Source of the DNA: Actinomadura alba
Lineage (GTDB): Bacteria > Actinomycetota > Actinomycetes > Streptosporangiales > Streptosporangiaceae
NCBI RefSeq assembly: GCF_014323705.1
Contig: NZ_JABVEC010000014.1
Location: 62,001-126,000, forward strand
Length of the DNA: 64,000 nt
Reading direction: 5' to 3'
The position numbers and the translations under genes were made by a program. Of this stretch, positions 46,271-55,364 are shown in pieces. The notes under the pieces are model-generated. The model worked only from the letters and a program-made list of their open reading frames with translations, did not search any database and was not told the DNA's origin. Position 1 is the stretch's first letter, and each line of letters opens with the position of its first letter.

Positions 46271-48148
46271 TCACGTGGATCGCGGGATCGCCATGCCGAT
46301 GCGCAGGTGGGTGGGGCAGAGCGATGCTCCGGGGGTCAGCCGCGTGATCGTCACCGTCTGGCCGGGATCGGCCACCGGAAAGTAGATCGCGTGCAGTCCC
46401 TGGTCGAGGTTGAGGGTGACGGGAGGACCCGAGCCGAACCTCACCTCGGCCTGATCTCCCGACATCGCCACATAGTCGAACCGGGCCACGTATTCACCTG
46501 CGGGCACCGGCCGGGAGATCGTCGCGGTCACAGTGGCACCGGTCATCTTCCAGCAGCCGGTGCCGCGATGGCCGACTGGGGCGGCGACCGCGAGGTCCGC
46601 GACGTCCATCGGCACCAGTCTCCCCTGATCATCGAAGGTCAAGGGCTCTGCGGCCGGCTGCGGATCGCGCATCGTCCAGCGGATGTGCTCGCTCGCCAGC
46701 GGGGCCAGCAGCCGAGAGGACTTGGCGTACTCCCCCGTCCACCCCGACTGCACCCACTCCGGAACATGCCGTTCGTAGATCTGGGCCGTCGCGGGCACCT
46801 GCTCCAGTGACCTCCGAGCGTTCTCGATGTAGGCGCGGACCCGATCCGCGTCCACGGCCCGGGTGTAGCCCTGCCCCGACCACACCGCGTGCATCGCGAA
46901 CGCCGCGAGGCACATACCGGCGATCAACGGGGTGCCCTGCCACGATGCGGGCAGCGCGCGGCGATACGGATCTTTCTCCCCCACCAGCGGCAGGAAGGCG
47001 AGCCCCAGGCAGATCGCCAGGAGCGGCGCGGCCTCGGCGACGTAGCGCGACTCGAGGCCGAGAAGGTCCGCATAGCTCTCGTTCACCCGGCCGAGCGCGA
47101 CCGGTACGACGTCGGTCACGACGACGTAGCCGATCAGGATCGCCCATGCGCGAATCGCGCGGCGGCGCAGCCACACGCTCAGCCCGACGATCGCCGCAAT
47201 GAGGATCCAGGAACTGATCACGAGAAAGCGCGAAGGAGCGGCCAGCGCGTAGTCGAAGGTCCCGACGGACATCCAGGTCTGCGGACCGCCGACGGCGGTG
47301 ACCGGCAACGTCTGACCGAGCAGCCGGCCGGCGAACGTACCGATGGCCTCGGCGGACGCCGCCTGCGGCTCCACCGTCGTCGTGTGCATCCGCGCCAGGT
47401 AGATCCCCGCGTAGACGAGCAGGGCGCTCCCGTACAGCAGCCATGCGCCGGCGTACCGGCGCAGCCCGGCCCACCACGGCGCCCCGGCCAGGTGTGCGCA
47501 TGTCAGCGCGAAGAGCAGCAAGGGGATGGTGCCGGCCTTGAGGTAGAACGCCAACCCGAAGACCGTCCAGCCGATCGCGTAGACCGCGTGCCTGAATCCG
47601 TCTCCCCGGACGTACCGGATGTGGGCGTGCAGCGCCATCGGGAGGGCGATCTGCAGGGGCAGGGCGTTCAGCGCCGCCGCCCACCACACCGTGATGCCGA
47701 GCGTCATCGGCGTCAGGGCGTACACGAGCATCGGGGCGAGGATCGCGGGCCGGGTACCGAACATCCGCCGGAGCAGGCGCAGCAGGGCGAGGGATGCGGC
47801 CACCTGCATGAGGAGCGTCGTGGCGGAGGTCAGCCCCCAGCCGTAGGCGTCGACCCTGACCAGCAACCAGACCAGACCGAAGCCGCCCGGCATGAACTGC
47901 CCCGCGTGCATCCGCAGGAGGTAGTCCCAGACGCCGGTGTGCTCGACGGCGCGGGCGACGTACTCGAAGTCGTCCTGCCGGAAGTAGCCATGGCGCAGAT
48001 GGTTCGCCTTCAGCACCACCTGAACGACGATGAGCAGCAGGGCGCAGACGATCACCCAGCGCGCGGACAGCGACGCCAGTGGCCCTGCGGGCGGTTTCCC
48101 GTCGTCGGTGCCGCCGGGGCGGTCCTGGGCTTCCACCGGCGGCTTCAA
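46271..48148 (-). CDS. GT-C-like polytopic membrane protein (possible mannosyl/arabinosyltransferase type)
   Basis: The 625-aa protein has about 11 hydrophobic helices (residues 30-440), then a C-terminal extracytoplasmic region (about 445-625) that looks like a beta-sandwich (VTATISRPVPAGEYVARFDYVAMSGDQAEVRFGSGPPVTLNL). The first outer loop contains FRQDDFEYVARA (D59, D60), the acidic pair expected for GT-C glycosyltransferases that use lipid-linked sugars. No direct family name can be given. It lies upstream of the rhomboid gene in the same direction with a 121-base gap. Confidence 0.8.
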   Translation of the reverse strand: MKPPVEAQDRPGGTDDGKPPAGPLASLSARWVIVCALLLIVVQVVLKANHLRHGYFRQDDFEYVARAVEHTGVWDYLLRMHAGQFMPGGFGLVWLLVRVDAYGWGLTSATTLLMQVAASLALLRLLRRMFGTRPAILAPMLVYALTPMTLGITVWWAAALNALPLQIALPMALHAHIRYVRGDGFRHAVYAIGWTVFGLAFYLKAGTIPLLLFALTCAHLAGAPWWAGLRRYAGAWLLYGSALLVYAGIYLARMHTTTVEPQAASAEAIGTFAGRLLGQTLPVTAVGGPQTWMSVGTFDYALAAPSRFLVISSWILIAAIVGLSVWLRRRAIRAWAILIGYVVVTDVVPVALGRVNESYADLLGLESRYVAEAAPLLAICLGLAFLPLVGEKDPYRRALPASWQGTPLIAGMCLAAFAMHAVWSGQGYTRAVDADRVRAYIENARRSLEQVPATAQIYERHVPEWVQSGWTGEYAKSSRLLAPLASEHIRWTMRDPQPAAEPLTFDDQGRLVPMDVADLAVAAPVGHRGTGCWKMTGATVTATISRPVPAGEYVARFDYVAMSGDQAEVRFGSGPPVTLNLDQGLHAIYFPVADPGQTVTITRLTPGASLCPTHLRIGMAIPRST

Positions 48149-48224
48149 TGACGTTCCTCACGGTCGGCCGGGCGTGGGCCGGAGCGGTACGGCGACCGAT
48201 CAGAGGTCGCGACGCGGGGCGTCG

Positions 48225-49271
48225 TCACGTGTGGGTGACCGCCTGACAGTCATCCGCCGCCTCTTGCTGCCGCGTCAGATCGTAGGGATCCACGGGCGCA
48301 CCGCTCGGCTCCGGACCGCCCTGCGAACCGTCGTCATACATGGGACGGAGAAAACCGTCCTCGCTGTCACAACGGACCGGGGCGGCACTCGTGCCCGACG
48401 AGGACAGCCAGAGCCTGACCGCGGCACCCTCCCGGTAGACGAGGATTTCGCTGGTACGGCGGACCACCACACGAATGAGAGTGCCGGGTTTCCCGGGCCG
48501 GTGCACCGGATAGACGAAGTTGTGATCCAGCTTCACCATCACGCCGCGTGTCCCGTTCTCACTCGCCTTCCGCACCTTCGTCGTCCCGTGCACCTTGACG
48601 ACGTCGCCGGTGCGCTCGGCAGTCTTGGGAGCGAAGCTGGTGAGCCAGAACCTGGAGTTCTCGTCCGGGTCCCGGCTGTTCAGTTTCGCGAGCATGTCCT
48701 TCCGCTGCTCGGGAACCAGGAGCCGGGCCAGTGCGTCGGGCCGCCCCTTGTACACGGTGTCCGGATCGAGGTTGGCGGCCACCACCATCTTCTTCACGTG
48801 GAGGTAGGCGAGAGCCATGTCGTCGGCGGACAGCCCGTTCATCGCCTTGGCCCGGGGAAATTCGATCCCCGCTTCTCCGACGGCGTAGTCCTCTGCGGGC
48901 GAACCCCCGAAGGGGTCGTCCGCGCTGATCTGCGGGATCCCGGCGCCGACGGCCGGAGCGGCCCTCTGCCATGGCGCGTCACCACGCGCGTCCCACACCG
49001 CCGCAGTGATCACTGCCACGCTCAGGGCACCGGTGAGCGCGCTCACCATCGTCTTGGACCGGCCCTTGACGTGGTGATGCGGGTCGCGCCACTGCTCGAC
49101 CATCGCACGCCGCCGGCGTTTCTCGGCCCGGCGCTCCGACCTGCGATCACGTGCCCGCCTCAGCGGCCCGGGCTTTCGCGACCGCTCACGAGCCGACGGC
49201 TCGATGAATGCCGCACCCTTGACGAAATCCTCACCGAAGCCGTCAGCCGGCTCCGAGGGCTCCACAGCCAT
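48225..49271 (-). CDS. membrane-anchored hypothetical protein, 348 aa
   Basis: ATG 49271 gives a protein with a long basic cytoplasmic segment (about 28-70, RERSRKPGPLRRARDRRSERRAEKRRRR region), one membrane helix (TMVSALTGALSVAVITAAVW, about 73-92) and a soluble outer domain, with YLHVKKMVVAANLDPDTVYKG and PVHRPGKPGTLIRVVVRR readable and two late cysteines (C near 314, 340). It resembles actinobacterial proteins of unknown function. It may share an operon with the GT-C-like gene 76 bases downstream. Confidence 0.82.
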   Translation of the reverse strand: MAVEPSEPADGFGEDFVKGAAFIEPSARERSRKPGPLRRARDRRSERRAEKRRRRAMVEQWRDPHHHVKGRSKTMVSALTGALSVAVITAAVWDARGDAPWQRAAPAVGAGIPQISADDPFGGSPAEDYAVGEAGIEFPRAKAMNGLSADDMALAYLHVKKMVVAANLDPDTVYKGRPDALARLLVPEQRKDMLAKLNSRDPDENSRFWLTSFAPKTAERTGDVVKVHGTTKVRKASENGTRGVMVKLDHNFVYPVHRPGKPGTLIRVVVRRTSEILVYREGAAVRLWLSSSGTSAAPVRCDSEDGFLRPMYDDGSQGGPEPSGAPVDPYDLTRQQEAADDCQAVTHT

Positions 49272-49516
49272 CAGCTATCCAGTTCTCAATCTTCAGAGTC
49301 TTGTGACCTCAGGAACGGCCCGCATCGGACACGCGGGCAGCGGGTGCTCCGGCCTGGCCACAGCTTGGGCGAGATGCGAGATTTACCCCGTACGTCGGAT
49401 TGACCAGGCGAAGAGTAGTTCGAAGATCAGCGCCGTCGCAAGGGGCGGATCGGGCCCGATCCGGACGTCGGAGGAGGTGATCTTCGCTGTCGGAGGTGAA
49501 CCCTAGACTCGGTGGC

Positions 49517-51238
49517 ATGGGACGCGCGAACGACGAAGTGGCGGATCTTCTGCAGGAGCTGGCGGACCTTCTATCGATCACCGGCGGTGAGGGCTACAAG
49601 GTCCGGGCGTACGAGAAGGCCGTGCGGGCCGTCAGCGGCCATCCCGAGGACGTGTCCACCCTCGACCTCAAGGGCCTGAAGCAGATCCCGAACGTCGGTG
49701 AGGCGATCGCCAAGAAGATCCTGGACTACCAGCAGACCGGCACCATCAGGCAGGTCGAGGCCCTGCGCGCCCAGATCCCCGCCGGGGTACGAGCGCTCAC
49801 CGCGATCCCGACGCTCGGCCCGAAGAAGGCCATGGTGCTGTACGAGAGCCTGCAGGTGACCTCGGTCGCCGAGCTGGCCACGGCCATCGACGAGGGCCGG
49901 GTACGCGATCTCAAGGGCTTCGGTGAGAAGACCGAGGAGAACATCCTGCACGGGATCGCCCTGCTGGAGCAGTCCGGCGGCCGGGTGCTCGTCGACCTGG
50001 CGACCGAGCTCGCCGAGGAGGTCGTCTCAGCCCTTGGGGACGTCGCCGGCTGCGTGCGGTGCGCCCACGCCGGATCACTGCGCCGGATGCGGGAGACGAT
50101 CGGCGACATCGACGTGCTGGCCGCCTCGGACGATCCGGCTCCGCTGATGGAGACCTTCGTCTCGCTCCCCATCGTCTCCGAGGTGATCGCCCGTGGCGAC
50201 AAGAAGACCTCGGTCCGCACCATCAAGGGGCTTCAGGTCGACCTGCGCGTGGTGCCCCTGGCCTCGTGGGGCGCGGCCCTGCAGTACTTCACCGGCTCCA
50301 AGCAGCACAACGTGCACATCCGAGAGATCGCCGTCCGGGCCGGGCTGAAGCTCTCGGAGTACGGGCTGTTCGAGGCCGAGTCGGGCGACCTGATCGTTTC
50401 GTCCACTGAGGAGGACGTGTACGAGCGGCTCGGCCTGCCGTGGATCCCGCCGACCCTCCGCGAGGACGGCGGTGAGATCGAGGCGGCCCTGGCCGGCGAG
50501 CTGCCGCGCCTGGTCCAGGCCGATGACCTCCGTGGCGACCTGCACAGCCACACCGACCTCACCGACGGCCTCGCGACGCTCGAGGAGATGGTGGCCACGG
50601 CCGCCGAGCGCGGGCTCGAGTACTACGCGATCACCGATCACGCGCCGAACCTCTACATGCAGCGCATGACCGACGAGAAGATGCTCGCGCAGCGCGACGC
50701 CGTACGCGCGCTTCAGGAGCGTTACCCGGACATGGTCCTGCTGCACGGCACCGAGCTCAACATCGACCCGGACGGCGGCGTCGACTGGCCCGCGGAGTTC
50801 CTGGAGGGCTTCGACGTGTGTGTCGCCTCGGTGCACTCGCACTTCACCCAGGACAGCGCGGAGATGACCCGCCGCTTCGTCACCGCCTGCGAGAACCCGT
50901 ACGTCAACGTCATCGGCCATCCGACCGCCCGGCTGATCGGGCGGCGGCCGCCGGTCGAGGCCGACTGGGACGAGGTGTTCAGAGCCTGTGCCCGTACGGG
51001 GACGGCGCTCGAGATCGACTGCTTTCCCGATCGCCTCGATCTGCCGGCCGAGCTGATCCGGCGGGCGAAACGGCACGGCGTGCGGTTCGCCATCGACAGT
51101 GACGCGCACGCCGTGGTGCACCATCGCAACATCCGGTACGGCATGGGGATCGCCCAGCGCGGCTGGCTCACGCCCGACGACGTGATCAACACCTGGCCGC
51201 TCGAGCGCCTCCGGGAGTTCCTGCGCAAGGGCCGCTGA
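49517..51238 (+). CDS. polX: PolX-type DNA polymerase with PHP exonuclease domain
   Basis: ATG 49517 begins the usual family start (MGRANDEVADLLQELADLLSITGG), 573 aa. GTG 49496, with GGAGGTGATC 15 bases before it, is another possible start. Helix-hairpin-helix motifs occur near 50-140 (LKQIPNVGEAIAKKILD). The nucleotidyltransferase centre is GSLRRMRETIGDIDVLAAS (about 188-206) and the C-terminal PHP phosphoesterase begins RGDLHSHTDLTDG (about 340). Family members fill gaps in base-excision repair and remove 3' ends. Single gene between unrelated neighbours; the 245-base gap before it shows no LexA box. Confidence 0.95.
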   Translation: MGRANDEVADLLQELADLLSITGGEGYKVRAYEKAVRAVSGHPEDVSTLDLKGLKQIPNVGEAIAKKILDYQQTGTIRQVEALRAQIPAGVRALTAIPTLGPKKAMVLYESLQVTSVAELATAIDEGRVRDLKGFGEKTEENILHGIALLEQSGGRVLVDLATELAEEVVSALGDVAGCVRCAHAGSLRRMRETIGDIDVLAASDDPAPLMETFVSLPIVSEVIARGDKKTSVRTIKGLQVDLRVVPLASWGAALQYFTGSKQHNVHIREIAVRAGLKLSEYGLFEAESGDLIVSSTEEDVYERLGLPWIPPTLREDGGEIEAALAGELPRLVQADDLRGDLHSHTDLTDGLATLEEMVATAAERGLEYYAITDHAPNLYMQRMTDEKMLAQRDAVRALQERYPDMVLLHGTELNIDPDGGVDWPAEFLEGFDVCVASVHSHFTQDSAEMTRRFVTACENPYVNVIGHPTARLIGRRPPVEADWDEVFRACARTGTALEIDCFPDRLDLPAELIRRAKRHGVRFAIDSDAHAVVHHRNIRYGMGIAQRGWLTPDDVINTWPLERLREFLRKGR

Positions 51239-51297
51239 CCGCCGTCAGCGCAGCGGGCCGACGCGAGATCGCCGCTCGGCGGGGAAGCCGGTTCTGC

Positions 51298-52350
51298 TCA
51301 GGCCGGGACGGTGGTGCCCGAGCGGTCCGCCACGCCCGGGTCCGGGGGTTCCGGTGGCCCGGTGTCCCGGACCCGCCGGCCGCCCGCGTCGCCGGCGGGC
51401 CGGTCGGCGCGAGGGCCGCGATCGCGGAGGGCGAAGATCACCTGGAGGGTGGCGATCCACATCAGCGCCGAGCCGAGCATGTGCAGGCCCACCAGCACGG
51501 CGGGCACCCCCATGAGGTACTGCACGTAGCCGATGACGCCCTGTGCCAGCTCGACCGCGAACAGCACTGCGGCCCGCCGCTGGATCGCGCCCGGGGCGGC
51601 CGCCCGGCGCAGCCCGATCATCAGGGCGATGGTCAGCGCGACGGTGGCCCACGCCAGCGCACCGTGCGCCCGGGCGACCTGCTCGATCTCGAACCCGAAC
51701 CGGGGGGCCTCGTCGTCACCCGCGTGCGGCCCGGACCCGGTGACGATCGTTCCCGCCGCCAGCAGCGCGACCACGACGACTCCCAGCGTGAACGCCAGCC
51801 GCCGCAGCCCGGGGCGAACGAGCGGCCGAGGCGTCTCGTCGCCCTCTCCCGCCCGGGTGTGCAGCGCCACGGCGGCCAGCACCAGTGCCGCCGACAGCAT
51901 GTAGTGCGCCGCGACCGTGGCCGGGTGCAGGCCGGTGAGCACGGTGATCCCGCCCAGACCGGCCTGCGAAACGACCCCGAGCGGCTGGAGCGCGGCGAGC
52001 GGCAGGAGAGCGGGGCGTCGAGAGCGCAGCCGGTACGCGGCGACGAACACGGCCACGGCCACGGCCAGCACGAGGAAGGTGAGCGTGCGGTTGCCGAACT
52101 CGATCGCCATGTTCACCGGTGAATGGTGCGGCGTCGAGGTCGGCACGAGGCTGTCTCCCGTGCACTTGGGCCAGGTGGGGCAGCCCAGGCCCGACGCGGT
52201 CAGCCGGACCACTCCCCCGCTGACGATGATGCCGGCGTTCGTGATCACCCCGAGCAGGGCGAGCAGCCGCATCGAGGCGGGGGTCGGATGCCAGACGGCG
52301 TCCCGGAGTTTGATGAGGAGGTTCTCGGACTGCGCTGCCACGGTGAACAT
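51298..52350 (-). CDS. ctaA: heme A synthase CtaA (COX15 type)
   Basis: Start at ATG 52350 gives 350 aa; GTG 52377 is possible. Eight membrane helices, the first-loop cysteine pair of gram-positive CtaA (GLGCPTWPKC, C57 and C63), and conserved His residues (PHHSPVN; HPATVAAHY; RAHGALAW; GLHMLGSA) that bind heme. It oxidises heme O to heme A for cytochrome aa3 oxidase. Its normal partner ctaB lies 1.5 kb upstream, beyond the prsW gene. The C-terminal 40 residues are low-complexity. Confidence 0.95.
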   Translation of the reverse strand: MFTVAAQSENLLIKLRDAVWHPTPASMRLLALLGVITNAGIIVSGGVVRLTASGLGCPTWPKCTGDSLVPTSTPHHSPVNMAIEFGNRTLTFLVLAVAVAVFVAAYRLRSRRPALLPLAALQPLGVVSQAGLGGITVLTGLHPATVAAHYMLSAALVLAAVALHTRAGEGDETPRPLVRPGLRRLAFTLGVVVVALLAAGTIVTGSGPHAGDDEAPRFGFEIEQVARAHGALAWATVALTIALMIGLRRAAAPGAIQRRAAVLFAVELAQGVIGYVQYLMGVPAVLVGLHMLGSALMWIATLQVIFALRDRGPRADRPAGDAGGRRVRDTGPPEPPDPGVADRSGTTVPA

Positions 52351-52463
52351 CGTATGAGCACCCGCGGGCCCTTCCACTCCGCCCCCTGCCCGGCGCCCCG
52401 CTCGGCGGCCCTCAGCCGCCCCTCGGCCGCCCGCCGGTATCCCGCCGGTATCCCCGCGAAAGG

Positions 52464-53657
52464 TCAGATGCGCGGGGGGTGGAACCCTGAGGGCTCATGT
52501 CCCGCCCAGGGTGGAACGGCGGGCCGGACCGGCGTGCGCAGGAAGGCCTGCCGGGCCAGCGCCATGAGACTGATCAACGCCTCGTGCCGCTGCTCGTACT
52601 TGGCCGGGTCGATCGTGCCGCGCTCGGCCCGCCGGTGCAGGAGTACGAGTTCGGTCGCGGCGAGCTGGTAGTCGGCCATCGCTCTGGTGGCGGGGCGGCC
52701 GCCGACGGAGCGGGCCCACTGGCGGGCCGCGCGCCGGGCCGGGATCCGGGCCAGCATCCACACGTCCTGCGAGGTGACGAGCCCGGTGTCGTAGTACGCG
52801 GGGAGATAGCGGTTGATCAGCTGGACCGTGCGCCGCCGCTCGACCAGCACCACGACGGCCAGTGCGACCAGGATGCAGAAGCCCAGCAGGTAGACGATGG
52901 CCAGCCCGCTCAGCCCGAGGACCGTCGAGGCGTTCCACAGTCCGTGCAGGGTCATGGCGGCGAGCAGCCCGGCGACCGGGGCGATGATCCGGCCCCCACC
53001 CCGGTGGGTGGCCGCATAGGCCACTCCGAGGCCCGTCATCGAGGTGAAGAGAGGGTGGCCGAGCGGGGAGAAGATCCCCCGAAGGATGAAGACGCCCTGC
53101 AACTGCGCGGCCCCGCCCTCCTCGTAGGCCCGCATGTAGTAGGTGAGGTTCTCCATCATGGCGAAGCCGATGGCGACCAGCGCCGCGTAGACGATGCCGT
53201 CGACGAAGCCGTCGATCTCGTCGCGGCGGAACCACAGCAGACCGAAGAGCACCGCGCCCTTGAGCGATTCCTCGATCACCGGAGCACCCAGCGCGGCGCT
53301 GACGAAATGTCCCTTGGTCTCACCGAAGATCGGCACAGTGACATAGATCATTCCGAGCGTGTTGAGCACGAGCGCGCCGAGAACGGCAACGCCGGCTCCC
53401 CACAGGAAGGCGAGCGCGAGGTCGCGCGGCGGCTCGGGTTCCAGCCGGTCCAGCCAAAGGATCAGTGAGACCAGGAGGGGCACCGGAAGGATGGCGAGCA
53501 GCAGGCCGAGCTCGAAGCCGGGGCCACCGAACACCGCGGTGAGGCCCAGCACCAGGAGCGCGCACAGGGACGAGATGATCAGACCCAGAATGAGGCCGAT
53601 AGGAGGCCTGCCGGGGATTCGCCCCTCGAGGACGGCTTTGGGATCAACACTCGCCAT
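52464..53657 (-). CDS. PrsW-family intramembrane metalloprotease
   Basis: ATG 53657 gives 397 aa. No ribosome site is visible, but TACGCT six bases before the ATG could be the -10 of a leaderless mRNA. About nine helices; metal/catalytic motifs are APVIEESLKG (E129, E130), MENLTYY, SPLGHPLFTSM and LHGLWN. PrsW cleaves anti-sigma factors in Bacillus; substrates here are unknown. The C-terminal 130 residues are soluble and helical. It separates ctaA from ctaB. Confidence 0.92.
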   Translation of the reverse strand: MASVDPKAVLEGRIPGRPPIGLILGLIISSLCALLVLGLTAVFGGPGFELGLLLAILPVPLLVSLILWLDRLEPEPPRDLALAFLWGAGVAVLGALVLNTLGMIYVTVPIFGETKGHFVSAALGAPVIEESLKGAVLFGLLWFRRDEIDGFVDGIVYAALVAIGFAMMENLTYYMRAYEEGGAAQLQGVFILRGIFSPLGHPLFTSMTGLGVAYAATHRGGGRIIAPVAGLLAAMTLHGLWNASTVLGLSGLAIVYLLGFCILVALAVVVLVERRRTVQLINRYLPAYYDTGLVTSQDVWMLARIPARRAARQWARSVGGRPATRAMADYQLAATELVLLHRRAERGTIDPAKYEQRHEALISLMALARQAFLRTPVRPAVPPWAGHEPSGFHPPRI

Positions 53658-53715
53658 ATGCCGAGCGTAGTCCAGCTTGATCTCAGATGCCTGAGCGGCG
53701 CGATCCGGGGCCACT

Positions 53716-53830
53716 GTCGGCACGGCCGGGAGCGGCCTGTCGGCACGGCCGGGAGCGGCCGGTCGGCACGGCCGGGAGCGGCCGGTCGGCCCTGACGGGA
53801 GCGGCCGGTCGGCCCTGACGGGAGGCCCTG
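53716..53830. repeat. 23-bp tandem repeat downstream of ctaB
   Basis: Five 23-bp units start at 53716, 53739, 53762, 53785 and 53808. All share GTCGG at the start and GGGAGCGGCC-like ends; the last two contain CCTGACG instead of CACGGCC. Related partial copies continue to about 53870. The array lies between the ctaB stop (53898) and the prsW start. Confidence 0.93.
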
Positions 53831-53897
53831 GTCGGCGCGGCGATGACAGGCCGGTCGGCGCGGCGGGAGGGCGCCGGCGGCACGCCGGCCGGAGGTT

Positions 53898-54893
53898 CTA
53901 GCGCAGCCAGCCGGCGACGAACGGATCGACCGCGACGGCCGAGAACAGCAGCGCCATGTAGACGTTGGAGAGATGGAAGAAACGCATGGGGCGCAGCGCC
54001 ACACCGGTGGCACCCGCCCTGGCCCGGTTCAGCAGGCGGTGCACTTCGGCCAGGATCACCCCGCCGAGCACGACGGCGACCGCCCCGTAGAAGACGCTCA
54101 TGCCCGCCACCGGCCACAGGGCCAGCGAGCAGAGGACGGTCGCCCAGGTGTAGGCGAGGCTCTCCATGATCACTCGGCGCTCGCCGGCGACGACCGGCAG
54201 CATCGGCACCCCCGCCGCCGCGTAGTCCTCGCGGTAGCGCATGGCGAGTGTCCAGGTGTGCGGCGGGGTCCACAGGAACACGACGCCGAACAGCAGGAAC
54301 GGGGTGAGCGCGAGCGATCCCGTGACCGCCACCCAGCCGATGAGGACCGGCATGCATCCCGCGATCCCGCCCCAGACGACGTTCTGGGACGTGCGCCGCT
54401 TGAGCAGCAGGGAGTAGACGAAGACGTAGTAGAGGATGGCGGTCGCCGACAGGGCGGCGGCGAGCGCATTGACCATCACCACGAAGCCGGCGGTCGACAG
54501 CACCGCCAGGGTGACGCCGAAGACCAGCGCCGCGGCCGGGCTCACCTCGGCGCGGGCCAGCGGCCTGCGCCGGGTACGGCGCATCTTCGCGTCGATGTCC
54601 CGGTCGATGTAGCAGTTGATCGCGTTGGCGGCGCCCGCCGAGAGCGTGCCGAAGAGAAGCGTGGCGAGCGCTGTGCCGACGGGCGGCAGGCCCTTGGCGG
54701 CCAGGAACATCACCGGTAGCGTCGTGATCAGCAGCAGCTCGATGACGCGTGGCTTGGTGAGCGCCACGTAGGCCCGCAGCGACGCGCCGAACCGCCGGCC
54801 GCGTGCCGCCGGTTCGATCACCGCCCCGGCCGGAGCCGCCGGCGGCATCTCTTGGGCATGCTCGATCCCGAGCTTGTTGCTGAGCACCGTCAC
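53898..54893 (-). CDS. ctaB: protoheme IX farnesyltransferase (heme O synthase) CtaB
   Basis: GTG 54893 is chosen, giving 331 aa, close to family length; GTG 54887 is another option. The prenyl-diphosphate motif is NCYIDRDID (N93, D97, D101) and the second acidic motif is [18 protein letters not shown]. About nine helices. It converts protoheme to heme O, the substrate of CtaA. In actinobacteria it stands next to tkt, as here, divergently. Confidence 0.95.
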   Translation of the reverse strand: MTVLSNKLGIEHAQEMPPAAPAGAVIEPAARGRRFGASLRAYVALTKPRVIELLLITTLPVMFLAAKGLPPVGTALATLLFGTLSAGAANAINCYIDRDIDAKMRRTRRRPLARAEVSPAAALVFGVTLAVLSTAGFVVMVNALAAALSATAILYYVFVYSLLLKRRTSQNVVWGGIAGCMPVLIGWVAVTGSLALTPFLLFGVVFLWTPPHTWTLAMRYREDYAAAGVPMLPVVAGERRVIMESLAYTWATVLCSLALWPVAGMSVFYGAVAVVLGGVILAEVHRLLNRARAGATGVALRPMRFFHLSNVYMALLFSAVAVDPFVAGWLR

Positions 54894-55364
54894 AATGGGT
54901 CCAGGTCCACCTACGCGCCATGCGATGCCCCGCCACACGCTGGGCCATGCGCTCTGTCGATTGTGCCGCAGCCGTTCCCGTCGACCGCGCACTCACTGTA
55001 GTGCCGACCTGCCAGAGGTCGCGCAGGGGGTCGCCGGACTCGCCGATCCGCAGGCCATCGGGTGGCGGCGAGCCCCCCTCGCACCTCCTGTCCGGGTGGT
55101 TAGTCACGGGGGCGATCGGGCAAGGGTCGGATTGCAACGTTTGCGGGGCGGTACCGCGGTCCGACCGCCGGGTCGGCGACTTGGATAGGCTCGGTCGCGG
55201 AGGCGATCGCCGTCGACAGGGCCGTCGACTACCGCCCGGCCATCGCTCTCGGCCGGTCACGGCGGCCGGCGAAGCAACATCCCGGCGGCCCCGATCTTTT
55301 AAATGAACAGCGAGCCTATGCCTCACGATGGGTGCATGTCGCTCGAGAGGAGCCTGAACGTTCG
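54894..55364. other. divergent ctaB/tkt upstream region
   Basis: No gene is supported in these 471 bases. I see the inverted repeat GACCT-N5-AGGTC (55006-55020) and, on the minus strand, TACAGT (54994-54999) as possible -10 for ctaB. The last 90 bases before tkt include an AT-rich TTTTAAATGAAC (55297-55308). Confidence 0.45.

Noticed and set aside
46629..48161. 510-codon minus frame beside the GT-C-like gene
   Set aside because: The other frame on the same strand gives clear membrane helices; this one is Arg/Gly-rich.
53683..55326. 547-codon minus frame over ctaB
   Set aside because: Runs through ctaB in a wrong frame and includes the tandem repeats; no family features.
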